From Cryptosporangium arvum DSM 44712 (GTDB taxonomy: Bacteria > Actinomycetota > Actinomycetes > Mycobacteriales > Cryptosporangiaceae): a DNA stretch of 64,000 bases. Made by a program: the position numbers and the translations under genes. Below are positions 62,920-64,000 of this stretch, in pieces (position 1 is the first letter of the stretch; every line of letters starts with the position of its first letter). Under the pieces are notes generated by a model that had not been told where the DNA came from, did not search any database, and worked only from the letters and a program-made list of their open reading frames with translations. Where the stretch lies: NCBI RefSeq assembly GCF_000585375.1, contig NZ_KK073874.1, forward strand, positions 3,968,001 to 4,032,000. The letters run 5' to 3'.

Positions 62920-63975
62920 GACCCTCGCGGGCGTCGCCGAGACGCACACCGGCGTCGTGTTCTTCGTCGGCGACCGCGCCTACAAGCTGAAGAAGCCCGT
63001 CGACCTGGGATTCGTCGACTTCCGCACCCGCGAGTCCCGGCGCACCGCCTGCCGTCGCGAGCTCGAGCTCAACCGGCAGTTCGCGCCGGACGTCTACCTG
63101 GGCGTCGCGGAGGTGCACGACCCGGAGGGGCGACCCTGCGACTGGCTCGTCGTGATGCGCCGGATGCCCGCCGATCGACGGCTCTCGACGCTGGTCCGGG
63201 CCGGAAAGGACGTCGACGAGCCGCTCCGGGCACCCGGTTCCTGGCCTGGTTCGCGGAGTTCGCGGGCGGCCCGCGGGTGACGTCACTGGAACATCGCTAC
63301 GTGACTCACCGGGCCGTCATGCGGGCCAAGGTCGCGTGCCTGCGCCGGCAGCAGGGCGTCGCCGACAGCGCTGCCACCGCCGTCCGGCTGCTCGGGATCG
63401 GCGTCACCCATCTGCGTGCCGCCGAACCGCGGCTGATCCTCGTCGGCGGCCTGCCCGGCGCCGGGAAGTCGACGCTGGCCGGTGGCCTCGCCGACGCGCT
63501 CGGCGCGGTGCTGATCCGATCCGACCGCGTCCGTAAGGAACTGGCCGGGATCTGGCCGCTGACCGACCGGCGGTCGCCGTGGCGCACCGGGCTCTACCAG
63601 CCCGGTCGTACCGCGGCGGTCTACGACGCGCTGCTCCGCCGGGCCGCCGACGCGCTCCGGCACGGCGAGTCGGTGGTCCTGGACGCCGGCTGGGTGGACG
63701 CGGCCGCGCGCGACGCGGCCCTCGTGATCGCGTCCCGGGCCGGTGCGACGCCGGTGGAGCTGCGCTGTGTCGCCCCGGCGCAGGTCGCGGCCGAGCGGAT
63801 CACCGGCCGGACCGGCGACCCGTCCGACGCGACGCCCGAGATCGCCGCCCGGCTGGCCGCGGGGTTCGCTCCCTGGCCGGCCGCGTCCGAGATCGACACG
63901 ACCGCGCGTCCCGCCGACGCGGTGGCCGCGGCGCTGCACCGCGTCGAGCAAGTCGGGACGAACGTCCCGTCCTAG
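62912..63975 (+). pseudogene. Rv2004c-like phosphotransferase/P-loop kinase with internal deletion
   Basis: GTG 62912 starts a good N-terminal domain (ETHTGVVFFVGDRAYKLKKP, VDLGFVDFRTRESRRTACRR, VVMRRMPADRRLSTLVRAG). Near 63225-63240 it leaves frame. The other frame continues RFLAWFAEFAGGPRVTSLEH, MRAKVACLRRQQG and a complete C-terminal P-loop domain (GGLPGAGKSTLAGGLADALG). About 170-180 codons that normally hold the aminoglycoside-phosphotransferase-type catalytic loop are absent. The ORF from 63277 could still make the P-loop domain alone. The parent family includes DosR-regulated Rv2004c. Confidence 0.72.
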
Positions 63976-64000
63976 CGGTCCACCGGCTCTGCTGCCGGAC

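Overview
High-GC actinobacterial DNA: about 70% GC, frequent GTG starts, ATGA/TGATG gene overlaps, a DUF385-type (F420-linked) nitroreductase and actinobacterial transcription factor families. The genus cannot be fixed from sequence alone; a mycelial or soil actinobacterium fits best.

Region 1 (1-16.4 kb) is ordinary chromosome. It holds a partial B12-binding-type protein, an O-methyltransferase and a GNAT acetyltransferase each divergent from a TetR regulator across a clear operator palindrome, a VOC protein, an aldo-keto reductase, a secreted NlpC/P60 peptidase, a GGDEF-EAL protein, an OmpR-type two-component system, the three-gene VTC-DUF4956-CotH cluster and an acyltransferase-3.

Region 2 (16.5-36.1 kb) and region 4 (42.3-64 kb) form a hypoxia/dormancy island resembling the DosR (DevR) regulon of Mycobacterium and the OsdR region of Streptomyces. 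Between them they carry seven universal stress proteins, a family of CBS-CBS-BON proteins, two type II P-type ATPases, pyruvate formate-lyase with its activase and a GAPDH, a flavodoxin, a truncated Hsp20, an F420-type nitroreductase, an Acg-type nitroreductase, two zinc alcohol dehydrogenases, a wax ester/triacylglycerol synthase coupled to an ABC-2 exporter, a pyridoxamine-oxidase-like protein, DoxX, PPDK and a DevS/DosT-like GAF-GAF histidine kinase. A recurring 17-bp motif, GGACNTTCGNCYCTGCC with variants, lies about 45-75 bp before many start codons on both strands. I read it as the binding site of an unseen DevR-like regulator. The cognate response regulator is not in the window.

Region 3 (36.1-42.3 kb) interrupts the island with a SulP transporter plus ArsR regulator, a secreted crystallin-like protein, a hemerythrin protein, and a DrrAB-type exporter controlled by PadR.

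Several island genes are broken: an Acg fragment, a CBS protein without its BON domain, the Hsp20, a YbhN-like membrane protein, PPDK, and an Rv2004c-like kinase. Most show deletions inside otherwise recognisable genes, so the island looks partly redundant and decaying. The intact parts describe an anaerobic survival programme: PFL fermentation, redox disposal by dehydrogenases, flavodoxin and nitroreductases, ion pumping, adenine-nucleotide sensing by USP and CBS proteins, and lipid storage.
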